Assembly (NCBI GenBank): GCA_964641415.1
Contig: CAZXMW010000010.1
Coordinates: 23,157 to 87,156 of the forward strand
DNA: 64,000 nucleotides
Reading direction: 5' to 3'
Source: JAHECW01 sp964641415
GTDB taxonomy: Bacteria > Acidobacteriota > Thermoanaerobaculia > Thermoanaerobaculales > Sulfomarinibacteraceae
The first letter of the stretch is position 1. Each line of letters opens with the position of its first letter. Shown here piece by piece: positions 24,923 through 32,817 of the stretch. The notes under the pieces were generated by a model. It was given only the letters and a program-made list of their open reading frames with translations, made no database searches and was not told where the DNA came from. The translations under genes were made by a program, and so were the position numbers.

Positions 24923-25630
24923 TCACGATTCCGGGCCCTCCAGATAGCGGTAGCCGAGCCCGTAGACCGTTTCGATTCGGTCGAACTCGGGGTCGAGGGT
25001 GGCAAACTTCCTGCGGATCCGCTTGATGTGCGAGTCGATGGTGCGATCCGAGACGAATGTATCGTGAGGGTAGCCCTGCTCCATCAGTTGTTGTCGGGTC
25101 TTGACGTGACCCGGGCGACGAACCAGTGCGTGTACCATCATGAACTCGGTCACGGTCAAGGGCACCGGCTCGTCCTGCCAGCGGGCCTGATAGCGACGCA
25201 GATCGAGCACCAGGTCGCCGATCGCCAACAGCTCCTCGTCGTCATCGGCGCGGTCGTTGACCAGCGCGAGCCTGCGGAACAGAACCTTGACCCGAGCCAC
25301 CAGCTCGCGGATCGAAAATGGCTTGCACAGATAGTCGTCGGCGCCGAGCTCGAGCCCGAGCACGCGGTCGAACTCGTCGTCACGCGAGGTCAGGAAGATG
25401 ATTGGGATCGTCTCGGACAGGCTCCGCAGCCGACGGCACAGCTCGAGGCCGTCCATCCGAGGCATGATGATGTCGAGGATCACCAGATCCGGCAGGTGCG
25501 CTTCGAACGCCTTCCAGGCCGTGAGCCCGTCCGGGTAACCCTCGATCCGGTAGCCTTCCCGTTTCAGTGCGAAGCCGACATTGTCACGGATGTTCTGCTC
25601 ATCTTCGACGACGGCGATGGTTCCGATCAT
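24923..25630 (-). CDS. OmpR/ChvI-type response regulator
   Basis: A 235-residue DNA-binding regulator. The receiver domain (1-120) has the acidic pocket E-D-E and the phospho-acceptor aspartate in L-V-I-L-D-I-I-M-P-R-M-D-G, with the switch Thr and Lys in F-L-T-S-R and C-K-P-F. The winged-helix output domain (about 140-230) carries L-T-V-T-E-F, R-T-I-D-S-H-I-K-R-I-R-R-K-F and the Y-G-L-G-Y-R-Y motif. It should be phosphorylated by the kinase encoded downstream. The 181-base gap between the two holds nothing I recognise. The start is the methionine that begins the receiver strand; a GTG nine codons earlier is possible. Confidence 0.93.
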   Translation of the reverse strand: MIGTIAVVEDEQNIRDNVGFALKREGYRIEGYPDGLTAWKAFEAHLPDLVILDIIMPRMDGLELCRRLRSLSETIPIIFLTSRDDEFDRVLGLELGADDYLCKPFSIRELVARVKVLFRRLALVNDRADDDEELLAIGDLVLDLRRYQARWQDEPVPLTVTEFMMVHALVRRPGHVKTRQQLMEQGYPHDTFVSDRTIDSHIKRIRRKFATLDPEFDRIETVYGLGYRYLEGPES

Positions 25631-25667
25631 GGAGCGAGAGTAACGAACCGGCTTCACACGCGCAACG

Positions 25668-25692
25668 AAAACGGCGCCGCGAGGCGGCGCCG
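25668..25692 (-). terminator. Rho-independent terminator of the phasin gene
   Basis: A perfect 9-bp G+C stem (25672-25680 with 25684-25692) with a GAG loop is followed on the minus strand by TTTT. It lies 25 bases after the phasin stop. Confidence 0.8.
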
Positions 25693-25717
25693 GGATCGGT
25701 CGTGACGCCGACGGGGG

Positions 25718-26191
25718 TCAGGACTTCTCGGCCGCAGGCTTCGTGGTCGGCGCCTTCTTGACCGCGGACTTCCGGGTCGACGCCTTCTCGGTCGTCGTCG
25801 TGCGGGTGCGCGGTTTGGGCGCCTCTGAGACCCGCAGCTTTTCGATTGCACGAGTCAGGCTCTCGACCCGCTCGGTGAGGGTGTCGATCTCGTCCTTGGT
25901 CGGGACCCCGATGCGGTGGATGACTGCGGTCACCTTGTCATCGAGGGTGCGCTCGAAGGTCTCCCAGTAGCTCTCGGCGACGACCCGGACGCCGCTGACC
26001 GCGCCCTTGGCCTGCTCGACCCGGTCTTTGCCGGCCTTCTCGAAGTCCTCGCCTTTTTCGACCAGGCTCTTGAATAGCTTGCCGCCCTCCTCCTGAGCGG
26101 TGGCGACTGCGCCCAAGCCGGCAAGCCAGATCTGGTGGGCATTCTCGACGATCTCGTGCTGAACCTGTTGGGTCTTCTTTTTGGCGGTCAT
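25718..26191 (-). CDS. Phasin / polyhydroxyalkanoate granule-associated protein (PhaF/PhaI-like)
   Basis: A 157-residue amphipathic helical protein. The phasin core (about 8-110) contains I-W-L-A-G-L-G-A-V-A-T-A-Q-E-E-G-G and repeated Leu/Val heptads, including a short leucine-zipper-like helix (about 100-120). The tail (about 125-157) is rich in Lys, Thr, Ala and Pro, like the histone-like tail of PhaF that tethers granules to DNA. It should coat storage-polyester granules and aid their segregation. AAGGAG precedes the ATG. It has its own strong promoter with repeated operator-like boxes and a hairpin terminator, so it is a single-gene unit. No PHA synthase lies in the window. Confidence 0.9.
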   Translation of the reverse strand: MTAKKKTQQVQHEIVENAHQIWLAGLGAVATAQEEGGKLFKSLVEKGEDFEKAGKDRVEQAKGAVSGVRVVAESYWETFERTLDDKVTAVIHRIGVPTKDEIDTLTERVESLTRAIEKLRVSEAPKPRTRTTTTEKASTRKSAVKKAPTTKPAAEKS

Positions 26192-26252
26192 GGTGGTCTC
26201 CTTGTCGTCCGTGGCGCTCGGCGCCGTTTCGATTGTTCTTGCGGCTCCTGCC

Positions 26253-26321
26253 GCGCTGCGGCATTGCCGATAGGGAGAATATAACGCGCTGCGGCATGAC
26301 TGTCAAGGAGCTTCTGCCGCA
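26253..26321. promoter_or_regulatory. Repeated TGCnGCA operator-like boxes at the phasin promoter
   Basis: The 12-mer GCGCTGCGGCAT occurs twice (26253-26264 and 26286-26297). Its core TGCGGCA appears inverted as TGCCGCA at 26315-26321, and the sequence GCGCTGCGGC recurs at 26400-26409. The core is itself a TGC-n-GCA palindrome. One copy fills the spacer between -35 and -10, one lies just after the expected start of transcription and one just upstream of the -35, a placement expected for a repressor. PhaR repressors of phasin genes are known to bind TGC/GCA-type repeats, so PhaR is the obvious candidate; it is not encoded here. Confidence 0.65.
26278..26306 (-). promoter_or_regulatory. Sigma70-type promoter of the phasin gene
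   Basis: On the minus strand a consensus TTGACA (26301-26306) is separated by exactly 17 bases from TATATT (26278-26283). The start site would fall near 26271, giving a leader of about 80 nt to the phasin ATG. Confidence 0.85.
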
Positions 26322-26330
26322 TTGCGTCAA

Positions 26331-26795
26331 GCCGTTTTTCCGGAACAATTTGAAAGAGATTCAATATTCCCTTCGGAGGTGTTTCGGGGATGATTTGACG
26401 CGCTGCGGCCACCGCGGTGCAGCAATTTCGTCGGACCTACGATACCGGCGACACCGGCCTCTCGACCCGCCCTCGCCTTCCGGCGAGTGGGGCCCAGCGC
26501 CACCGGGGCAGCACCTCGTGCGTGTCTGCCGTGCCCGGCCGGCCGGAGGGGGTCCTTCGACTCGCCTTGCTCGCTCACGAGCGCTGCTCGGGCGCCGGCG
26601 GCTTTTGCAAGATGACGAGGCTGTCCGGGCCGGAGTGGGCGCGTTTCCGGCGGACGTGCCGTGTCAAACGGTGTTGTCAACGCGCGCTGCGGGCGTCGAC
26701 GCCCTGCGGGCCCGAACATCGTTTGAGGGGGCAATCGCCGAGCCCAGGCGGGGTGGATTGTGGGCGCAAAACGGCGCCGCCGTGGCAGGGCGAAC
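26331..26795. other. Gene-free stretch upstream of the phasin promoter
   Basis: No frame here has a plausible product. The stretch holds one further GCGCTGCGGC box at 26400-26409 and a segment (26517-26602) that resembles another non-coding region near 55.5 kb. The remainder is G+C-rich sequence without recognisable features. Confidence 0.5.
26517..26602. repeat. Dispersed intergenic repeat, copy A
   Basis: Shares GTCTGCCG, the block CGGCCGGAGGGGG and the following CTCGC...GCTCG...GCGCTGC...CGGG order with 55466-55541, with small gaps. Both copies lie in gene-free DNA. Identity was judged by eye. Confidence 0.45.
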
Positions 26796-27084
26796 CGGAA
26801 ACGGATCCGGCCACGGCCACGGCCACGGGCCACGGCTCCGGATTCGGCTACGGCCACGGCCACGGCCACGGATCCGGCCACGGCCACGGGCCACGGCTCC
26901 GGATTCGGCTACGGCCACGGACACGGCCACGGCCATGGATCCGGCCACGGCCACGGATCCGGCCACGGCCACGGATACGGATACGGCCACGGATACGGAT
27001 ACGGATACGGATACGGATACGGATACGGAAACGGACACGGATTCGGCTACGGCCACGGCTCCGGCTCCGGTTCCGGCCACGGAC
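26796..27084. repeat. Hexanucleotide tandem array (GGnnnC units)
   Basis: About 47 consecutive six-base units, mainly GGCCAC, GGATAC, GGATCC, GGCTCC, GGATTC and GGCTAC, with two units lengthened to seven bases. The left half contains a higher-order repeat of roughly 65 bp; the right half is dominated by alternating GGATAC. It starts 19 bases beyond the stop of the SCP2-like gene. Open frames across it encode only Ser-Val/Ala-Val or Gly-His/Gly-Tyr dipeptides and are not credible genes. Confidence 0.9.
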
Positions 27085-27103
27085 GGCGAGAATGCTCGAG
27101 CCT

Positions 27104-27532
27104 TCAGTCCCAGCCTTCGGGGTAGCTTGTGTCGACCGCGATGGCCGAGTTCACCAGCTCCTTGGCCGCCTTGGCGTAGGGCAGCAACGCGAACAGGCTG
27201 CCCTTGGCGAGCTTGAGCTTGCCGCCCATCAGCCCGACGATCGGGTCGGTCTTGCCGCCGAGCACGCTCTTCCAGGTCGTGGGGTTGGCTTTGATGTGAT
27301 ATGGCACGTCGCCGAGCTCGCCGGTTTCGGCGGCCCAGGCGCTGCGGCAGTCACCGTGCCACAGGTCGGCGATCACGATCCGTTCTGAGGGGATCCCCAT
27401 GTCGCCGTCGACCGTCATGATCATCCCGATGGCGCCCTCCCACTTGGCGGCGGCCTTCTTGTACTCGGCGTTGTCGTTGATGGCGTCGCCCCAGGCGTCG
27501 GCCCAGTCGGCGGTAAAGATCTCGGCTGGCAT
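27104..27532 (-). CDS. SCP2 sterol-binding-domain-like protein
   Basis: A 142-residue cytoplasmic protein fitting the SCP2 (sterol carrier) fold: an N-terminal helix (F-T-A-D-W-A-D-A-W), a strand carrying W-H-G-D-C, and the C-terminal pattern A-N-P-T-T-W-K-S-V-L-G-G-K-T-D-P-I-V-G-L-M followed by K-L-K-L-A-K-G-S. In this family the domain binds lipids or acyl-CoAs in a hydrophobic tunnel; the ligand here is unknown. GGAGG precedes the ATG. The gene stands alone, with the hexanucleotide array directly after its stop. Confidence 0.75.
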   Translation of the reverse strand: MPAEIFTADWADAWGDAINDNAEYKKAAAKWEGAIGMIMTVDGDMGIPSERIVIADLWHGDCRSAWAAETGELGDVPYHIKANPTTWKSVLGGKTDPIVGLMGGKLKLAKGSLFALLPYAKAAKELVNSAIAVDTSYPEGWD

Positions 27533-27592
27533 GGTCGACCTCCGTGTTCCGATCAGAATAACCCAGTTTCGCAGAGCGAGAGCCGGGACGTG

Positions 27593-29611
27593 TCAGTCGG
27601 AACCTTTGGTCGCCCTTCGGAGCGCCCGGCCGCGAAACCGGCCGACCCAGCGGCTGAACGGATTCGTGACGACGGCGGGTATCGGCAGGTAGACGAGCTT
27701 CCCCGCGGCTTCCTGGGTGGCGTTGAACAGCCAGTCCGCGACCTGGGTGACGTTGACTCGGGCGAGGTCGCGTCGGGTGAAGGCGTTGGCCAGGTACAGC
27801 GGCGCCAGACGGCGCGCCTCGGGCTCGTCGATGTGAATCGACCACGGCTCGGGTCGCTCGTCGAGCGCGAAGCGGTCGTCCTCGATCAGGTAGACAGAGC
27901 GCATGGTGTGGTGGAAGAGCCGGTTGAAGGCCTCGCTCATCAGCCGCGAGTTGATGCACCGGATGGCGGGCACGTACAGCCCGTGCTGCTGCATGGGCTG
28001 GTCGTCGCCGATCTGGTCGAAGGTGCCGTCGATACCGTCCCTCAGGTGACCGAGGTCGGTGATGACGTCGCCGCCGGCGGTCCGGATCCGCAGCGGAAAG
28101 AGCCAGAACGGGACCAGGCTCGTGTCGGCTGCTCGGCCGTCGGTGCGCGAGTATTCGACGTCCTGCTTGCGTCCTTGATCGATCCGGCAGAGCCGGTGGC
28201 AGTTACGGCAGAAGTGGAGCACCGCGTCGCTGTCGAACGGGAACTCGTCGCCGCAGGTCGGGCACTCCATTGGGACGAACCGAAGGCCGAGTCCGGGCGC
28301 CCGTGCGGCGTCCGGCAGAGGTGCCAGCAGCGTCTCGTCGAAGGTCGGGGCGGCGCCGACCACCGATCCCGACGCGCTGTCCACCAAAAACCTGTCGTGG
28401 ATCCCCGGCCCCGACACCTCGACGATCCACCAGGGCCGCCAGACCACCGCATCGACCTCGTGGACGAAACGGGAGCCGAGTCGGATGCTCGCCAACGAGC
28501 GGTCGAGCTGCTTGCGATCGAGATTGCCGAAGGCACGCTCGAGAACGTCGTCGCCCAGGTCGAGCTCGAGGCTCTTCTCGTCGCCGCTCCGCGATGCCGC
28601 CGACCGCAGTGAGCGAAGGTAGGTCAGCTTGCCCATTTCGGGCAGGGTCAGGGCGGAGGTCGCGGAAGCGGACGCTTCGACGGTGCCGATCCTGAAGGCG
28701 AGCCCCTTCTCCTGGTCGGCCTTGCGGCGTCCGAAGGTCGCCTGGTAGAGGGTGCCCATGCCGTGCCGATAGGGCGACAGGAATCGGGTGGTCCGGCCGA
28801 TCTGCAGTCGGGGGGCCAGCCGGTCGCGGAACGCGTCGGCGCGCCGTGCGACGGCAGCTTCGGCGGCGGCCGCGGCGGCCTCCGCCTCGGGTCGCGTGAC
28901 GAGAACTCCCGAGGCGGTGGCGTCGGTTGCGGCGACCTGGAGGACCGGTACCGAAGCCCGGAACAGCTTCAGGTAGTGCTGGTAGCGATAGTGGTCGAGC
29001 AGAACCTCTTTGAGTGCGTCCTGGTCGGGGGCGCGCTCGTCGAGGGTCAGGTACAGAGTCTCGTCGCGACCGACCACCAGGTGGTCGCTGCCGCAGAAGT
29101 CGCAGTGGGCCATGTGCTGGAGCACCGGCACCGAGAGCTTCGCGCCGCACTCGGTGCACCCCACCTCGACGGAATAACCCGCCTCGACGTCGGCCTCGAC
29201 CGAACCCGGGTCGGTCTCAGGAGGGCCGGGCGTCCGGCCGATCCCGGACGCCGGGGGTCGGGATCCGGCCGCTGCCGGATCCGTGGTCGCCGGCCGGTTG
29301 CCCGCCGCCAGCTCCAGCGGGCTGTACGGCGTGTGGACCGAGGCCCACAGCCCGCCGATCACCATGATCGGCACGAAGAAACCGATCGAACCCATGGTTC
29401 CCGAGATGATCAGGCTCGCCTGGGCCAGGAGAACGCCGAGAGCGACCTCCAGAGTGGGCCGGCCGAGCACCGCCAGGCCGGCCCCGGGCGACAGCGCATT
29501 GAGCCCGATCCCGAGCGCAGGGTGGGGGCCGCGAGGACGAAGCACGAGAGTCGTGAGCACCGCCGCCGCCGGCGGCCCCAGCAAAGCGGTGAGCACCCAG
29601 AACCCGCTCAC
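27593..29611 (-). CDS. Membrane protein with two zinc ribbons, function unknown
   Basis: A 672-residue protein I cannot assign. It begins with two or three hydrophobic helices (about 5-25, 45-70, 75-92), then a Pro/Gly-rich linker. A first zinc ribbon has C-T-E-C ... C-D-F-C (about 151-173); a second has C-P-T-C ... C-R-N-C (about 445-468). Between and after them are mixed alpha/beta regions with a notable tryptophan cluster (V-V-W-R-P-W-W-I-V-E-V). The pattern of two ribbons in a large cytosolic part suggests a structural or substrate-binding role. The GTG start is the only one before the first helix. It is alone between the SCP2-like and SDR genes. Confidence 0.7.
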   Translation of the reverse strand: MSGFWVLTALLGPPAAAVLTTLVLRPRGPHPALGIGLNALSPGAGLAVLGRPTLEVALGVLLAQASLIISGTMGSIGFFVPIMVIGGLWASVHTPYSPLELAAGNRPATTDPAAAGSRPPASGIGRTPGPPETDPGSVEADVEAGYSVEVGCTECGAKLSVPVLQHMAHCDFCGSDHLVVGRDETLYLTLDERAPDQDALKEVLLDHYRYQHYLKLFRASVPVLQVAATDATASGVLVTRPEAEAAAAAAEAAVARRADAFRDRLAPRLQIGRTTRFLSPYRHGMGTLYQATFGRRKADQEKGLAFRIGTVEASASATSALTLPEMGKLTYLRSLRSAASRSGDEKSLELDLGDDVLERAFGNLDRKQLDRSLASIRLGSRFVHEVDAVVWRPWWIVEVSGPGIHDRFLVDSASGSVVGAAPTFDETLLAPLPDAARAPGLGLRFVPMECPTCGDEFPFDSDAVLHFCRNCHRLCRIDQGRKQDVEYSRTDGRAADTSLVPFWLFPLRIRTAGGDVITDLGHLRDGIDGTFDQIGDDQPMQQHGLYVPAIRCINSRLMSEAFNRLFHHTMRSVYLIEDDRFALDERPEPWSIHIDEPEARRLAPLYLANAFTRRDLARVNVTQVADWLFNATQEAAGKLVYLPIPAVVTNPFSRWVGRFRGRALRRATKGSD

Positions 29612-29766
29612 CGGACCGGCAGCTCCGGGCGGCGGGAGCGCGATTCTGGAATGCGCCCAGGGTTCAGGGGTTGTAACAGGAGTACATAGATCATGGATGC
29701 GCCGTCCTCGAGTCGCTCCATGATACCGATTCCCGAGACCGGACGACGGGGCGCAGTGGAGGCAAC

Positions 29767-30507
29767 ATGATCGAACTACGCAATCGAAGGCTGATCGTGA
29801 CCGGCGGGTCGAGCGGCATCGGCGCCGAAACTGCGCGTCTGGCCCAGCGGGCGGGCGCCGAGGTCTGTCTCGTGGCCCGGCGGAAAGACCGCCTGGACGA
29901 GATCGTCGGCGAGCTCGGCGAGGGAGCGTGGAGCGTCGTCGGCGACATCTCCGACCCGGTCGTCGTCGATGCGCTGGCCGAAGCCGTCAGGTCGCGATGG
30001 GGCGCGGCCGACGGGCTGGTCAACAACGCCGGTGTGGCGCCCATGGCGAGCCTGGACGACACCGATCCCGAGACCTGGGACCGGGCCTTCGACGTCAATC
30101 TGCGCGCGCCGTACCTGCTGTGTCGCGCCGTCGGACCGCTGCTCAAGGCGGGCCGAACGCCGGCGGTGGTCAACGTGTCGTCGTCGCTCGCCGAGCGCGC
30201 GATCCCCGGGATGGCCGCCTACAACGCCTCCAAGGCCGGCCTCAACCACCTGACGCGCTGTCTCGCCCTCGAGTGGGCGCCGACCGTTCGGGTCAACGCG
30301 GTCATGCCGGCGGTGGTCGACACCCCGATCCACGCGAACCGGGGGCTGACCCCGGACGACGTCGCCGCGATGGCGGGCATGCACCCGCTGGGTCGGGTCG
30401 GCCAGCCGAGAGATGTTGCCGCGATGATCGTCTTCCTGCTTTCCGGCGAATCGTCGTGGATCACCGGCGCGGTCATCCCGGTCGACGGCGGCATGCTCGC
30501 GGGTTGA
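29767..30507 (+). CDS. Short-chain dehydrogenase/reductase (SDR)
   Basis: A 246-residue classical SDR. The cofactor-binding motif T-G-G-S-S-G-I-G is at 12-19, followed by A-R-R-K-D-R-L, where the arginines favour NADP(H). N-N-A-G lies about 85-88, S-S-S near 140, and the catalytic Y-N-A-S-K about 157-161. The C-terminus V-D-G-G-M-L-A-G is typical of FabG-like enzymes. The substrate is unknown. GGAGG stands six bases before the ATG. Two hairpins follow the gene. Confidence 0.92.
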   Translation: MIELRNRRLIVTGGSSGIGAETARLAQRAGAEVCLVARRKDRLDEIVGELGEGAWSVVGDISDPVVVDALAEAVRSRWGAADGLVNNAGVAPMASLDDTDPETWDRAFDVNLRAPYLLCRAVGPLLKAGRTPAVVNVSSSLAERAIPGMAAYNASKAGLNHLTRCLALEWAPTVRVNAVMPAVVDTPIHANRGLTPDDVAAMAGMHPLGRVGQPRDVAAMIVFLLSGESSWITGAVIPVDGGMLAG

Positions 30508-30592
30508 ACCCCGAAGCATGTCCCGGTTTGATGGCCGCCGCGACCGCGAAACAGATCGAAACGTTGATCCGCGGCTGGCGCAGCGGCGACGC

Positions 30593-30626
30593 CGTGGCCG
30601 GGCAGCGATGTTCGTGCCCGGCCACG
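30593..30626. terminator. Perfect 12-bp hairpin after the SDR gene
   Basis: Twelve bases (30593-30604) pair perfectly with 30615-30626 around a ten-base loop. There is no T tract, so it may be a terminator without a U-run, an mRNA-end stabiliser, or a protein site. It lies between the convergent SDR and TsaE genes. Confidence 0.55.
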
Positions 30627-30634
30627 TGAGACGT

Positions 30635-30666
30635 AGAGGCCGTGCAAACCTCGTCACGAGGCCTCT
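30635..30666. terminator. Second hairpin between SDR and TsaE genes
   Basis: AGAGGCC (30635-30641) pairs with GGCCTCT (30660-30666), with a further GTG/CAC pairing inside. It follows the 12-bp hairpin by eight bases. With it, the pair probably separates the two converging transcripts. Confidence 0.45.
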
Positions 30667-30761
30667 CCTCGGACCGGATGGGCCTCATCGAAAAGCGCGC
30701 TCAGCGTCGGCTCGGCGACCTCGGCGTCTCCGAGGTGTGATCGTGCCCTTTGCCTTCGACG

Positions 30762-31235
30762 TCACAGAGGCGGCACGATCTCGATTCGACGGGCGCCGTC
30801 GGCCTCGACCGTGAGCATGATCCGCCAGACCCGGGTGCCGGGCGGGATCCAGGTCGAGAGGACGTCCTTGGGCCACTCGACGGCGGTGACCGCGCGGCTG
30901 TCCGACAGCACCTCTTCGATGCCGATCTCCCGAAGGTCGTTGATGCTGCCGTCGAGCCTGTAGAGGTCGACGTGGTGGAATCGCACGACGCCGCGTCCGC
31001 CGCAGGGGTAGGTCTGGAGCAGGACGAAGGTCGGTGAGTCGACGTCGCCGGCCTCGCCCCCGAGGCCGTGCACCAGGCCTCGGACGAAGGTCGTCTTGCC
31101 GGCGGCGAGATCGCCGGACAGCAGAACCAGGTCGCCGGGTTGGAGACGGCGACCGAGAGTGACGCCGTGCGCCTCGGTGGCGTCGGGGCTCAACGAGGAC
31201 ACCCCGGGCCGTGGCCGTTGGCGGGGGGCGGTCAC
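30762..31235 (-). CDS. tsaE: tRNA threonylcarbamoyladenosine biosynthesis ATPase TsaE
   Basis: A 157-residue P-loop ATPase of the YjeE family, which works with TsaB and TsaD to place the t6A modification at tRNA position 37. Walker A G-D-L-A-A-G-K-T-T (41-49) is preceded by L-V-L-L-S, and V-D-S-P-T-F-V-L and H-H-V-D-L-Y-R-L are the family signatures; A-V-E-W-P-K-D follows. The GTG start is supported by GCGGAGA upstream. It lies 17 bases after nnrD, the common yjeF-yjeE neighbourhood. Confidence 0.95.
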   Translation of the reverse strand: MTAPRQRPRPGVSSLSPDATEAHGVTLGRRLQPGDLVLLSGDLAAGKTTFVRGLVHGLGGEAGDVDSPTFVLLQTYPCGGRGVVRFHHVDLYRLDGSINDLREIGIEEVLSDSRAVTAVEWPKDVLSTWIPPGTRVWRIMLTVEADGARRIEIVPPL

Positions 31236-31252
31236 GCCGTCTCCGCTCGACC

Positions 31253-32797
31253 TCAGTCGCCGCCCTCGAGCTCGGACCAGGCGTCGGCGAGGAAGCCCGA
31301 AAGCTTTCCGGCCGGGACCGCCGCCGGGTAGACCTCGCCGGCGATCTCGCCCGCGCGGCCGTGCAACCAGCAGCCGACGAGAGCGGCCCGGAGCGGCTCG
31401 ATACCCTGGGCCAGCAGACCGCCCAGGGCTCCGGTCAGCGCGTCGCCGGAGCCGCCCGACGCGAGGCCGACATCCCCCGTGGGGTTGACCCAGGCCCGAC
31501 CGTCGGGGTCGGCGATGACCGTTCCGTAGCCCTTGGCGACGACCACCGACTCGGCTCGCCGGGCGGCTTCGCGAGCCGCCGCAACCCGGTCGCCGACGAC
31601 AGTTTCGGTATCGACCCCGAGCAGGCGCGCAAGCTCGCCCGGGTGGGGCGTGAGCACCGGCGGCAGGTTGCGGCCGGCCAGGCGCTCCGGCGTTCCGGCG
31701 AGCAGGTTGATGGCGTCGGCGTCGAGCAGCAGCGGTCCGGGCCAGGTTTCGAGCAGCCAATCCAAGGTCGCTCGGGCGCCGTCGCCGGTGCCGAGCCCGG
31801 GCCCGGCGGCGATCGCCGTCATCCGGTCGAGAAGCGGTTCGAGGCCGTCGGGTCCGGCGAGTGCGCCGTCGTCACCGCACCCGAGCGGATGCGACATCGC
31901 CTCGAGACAGGCGGCGTCGACCACCGGAACGACGGGTTCGGGCACCGCCAGGGTGACCAGGCCCGTGCCCACCACCACCGCGGATCGGCCCGCCATGGCA
32001 ACGGCGCCGCCGCGTCCGACCGATCCCGCGACCACCAGCAGGTGACCGAAGCGGCCCTTGTGGGCGTCGGCCGATCGGGTGGGAAGCATGAGCCCGACGT
32101 CATCGGCCTCGACCAACCTCAGCGCGCACCGGTCGTCGAGGGTTCCGGGCGGGATGCCGATGTCGACCACCGCGACGTCGCCGCACGCCGTGCACGCCGG
32201 CGGCAGAACGTGGCAGATCTTGAGCGCCGCAAAGGTGACGGTGAGGTCGGCGGGCAGGTGCGGCCCGGGAAGCACCGCCGACGATCCGTTGAGACCGGTC
32301 GGCACGTCGACGGCCACCACCGGCAGGCCCGAGCGGGCAACCGCCTCGACCGCGGTCGCCAGGCGGCCCGCCAGCGGCCGGTCGATCCCGGTGCCGAGCA
32401 GCGCGTCGACCACCAGGTCGGGCGGCCAGTCCTCGATCAGCGACTCGACGACCGACAGGTCGTCGCCGTCGATCACCGCGGTCGGGACCCCGAACGCTGC
32501 AGCCAGGCGGTAATTGGTCGCGGCGTCGGGGCTCAGATCGTCGGGATCGCCGAACAGACACAGCTCGACGTCGATCCCCCCGTTGTGCAGATGCCGGGCC
32601 GCCGCCAAGCCGTCACCGCCGTTGTTGCCTCGGCCGCACAGGACGAGCACGCGGCGCGCGTCGGGAAAGCTCTCGCGGATCGCCTCGACCACGCCGGTGG
32701 CGGCGTTCTCCATGAGCACGAGACTCGGGACCCCGAGGTCCTCGATGGTGTGGCGGTCGGCCTCGCGAATGCCGTCGTTGTCGAGAATCGGGAGCAT
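31253..32797 (-). CDS. nnrD: Bifunctional NAD(P)HX epimerase / ADP-dependent dehydratase
   Basis: A 514-residue two-domain enzyme that repairs hydrated NAD(P)H. The N-terminal YjeF_N epimerase domain (1-215) shows M-E-N-A, G-R-G-N-N-G-G-D-G-L and D-A-L-L-G-T-G. The C-terminal ribokinase-like dehydratase domain (about 225-514) shows K-G-R-F-G-H-L-L-V-V-A-G-S, A-G-P-G-L-G, L-T-P-H-P-G-E and G-S-G-D-A-L-T-G. Length is normal for the fused form. TCAGGAGG precedes the ATG. It is co-transcribed with tsaE. Confidence 0.95.
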   Translation of the reverse strand: MLPILDNDGIREADRHTIEDLGVPSLVLMENAATGVVEAIRESFPDARRVLVLCGRGNNGGDGLAAARHLHNGGIDVELCLFGDPDDLSPDAATNYRLAAAFGVPTAVIDGDDLSVVESLIEDWPPDLVVDALLGTGIDRPLAGRLATAVEAVARSGLPVVAVDVPTGLNGSSAVLPGPHLPADLTVTFAALKICHVLPPACTACGDVAVVDIGIPPGTLDDRCALRLVEADDVGLMLPTRSADAHKGRFGHLLVVAGSVGRGGAVAMAGRSAVVVGTGLVTLAVPEPVVPVVDAACLEAMSHPLGCGDDGALAGPDGLEPLLDRMTAIAAGPGLGTGDGARATLDWLLETWPGPLLLDADAINLLAGTPERLAGRNLPPVLTPHPGELARLLGVDTETVVGDRVAAAREAARRAESVVVAKGYGTVIADPDGRAWVNPTGDVGLASGGSGDALTGALGGLLAQGIEPLRAALVGCWLHGRAGEIAGEVYPAAVPAGKLSGFLADAWSELEGGD

Positions 32798-32817
32798 GGC
32801 ATCCTCCTGACGAACGC

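Noticed and set aside
26664..27125. Frames across the hexanucleotide array giving Ser-Val or Gly-His/Gly-Tyr repeats
   Set aside because: The dipeptide repeats follow automatically from six-base units; there is no ribosome site, signal or flanking conserved sequence.
30531..30629. 32-codon frame ending in Cys-Ser-Cys-Pro-Ala-Thr after the SDR gene
   Set aside because: Its last part is one arm and loop of a perfect hairpin, and it has no ribosome site or recognisable product.
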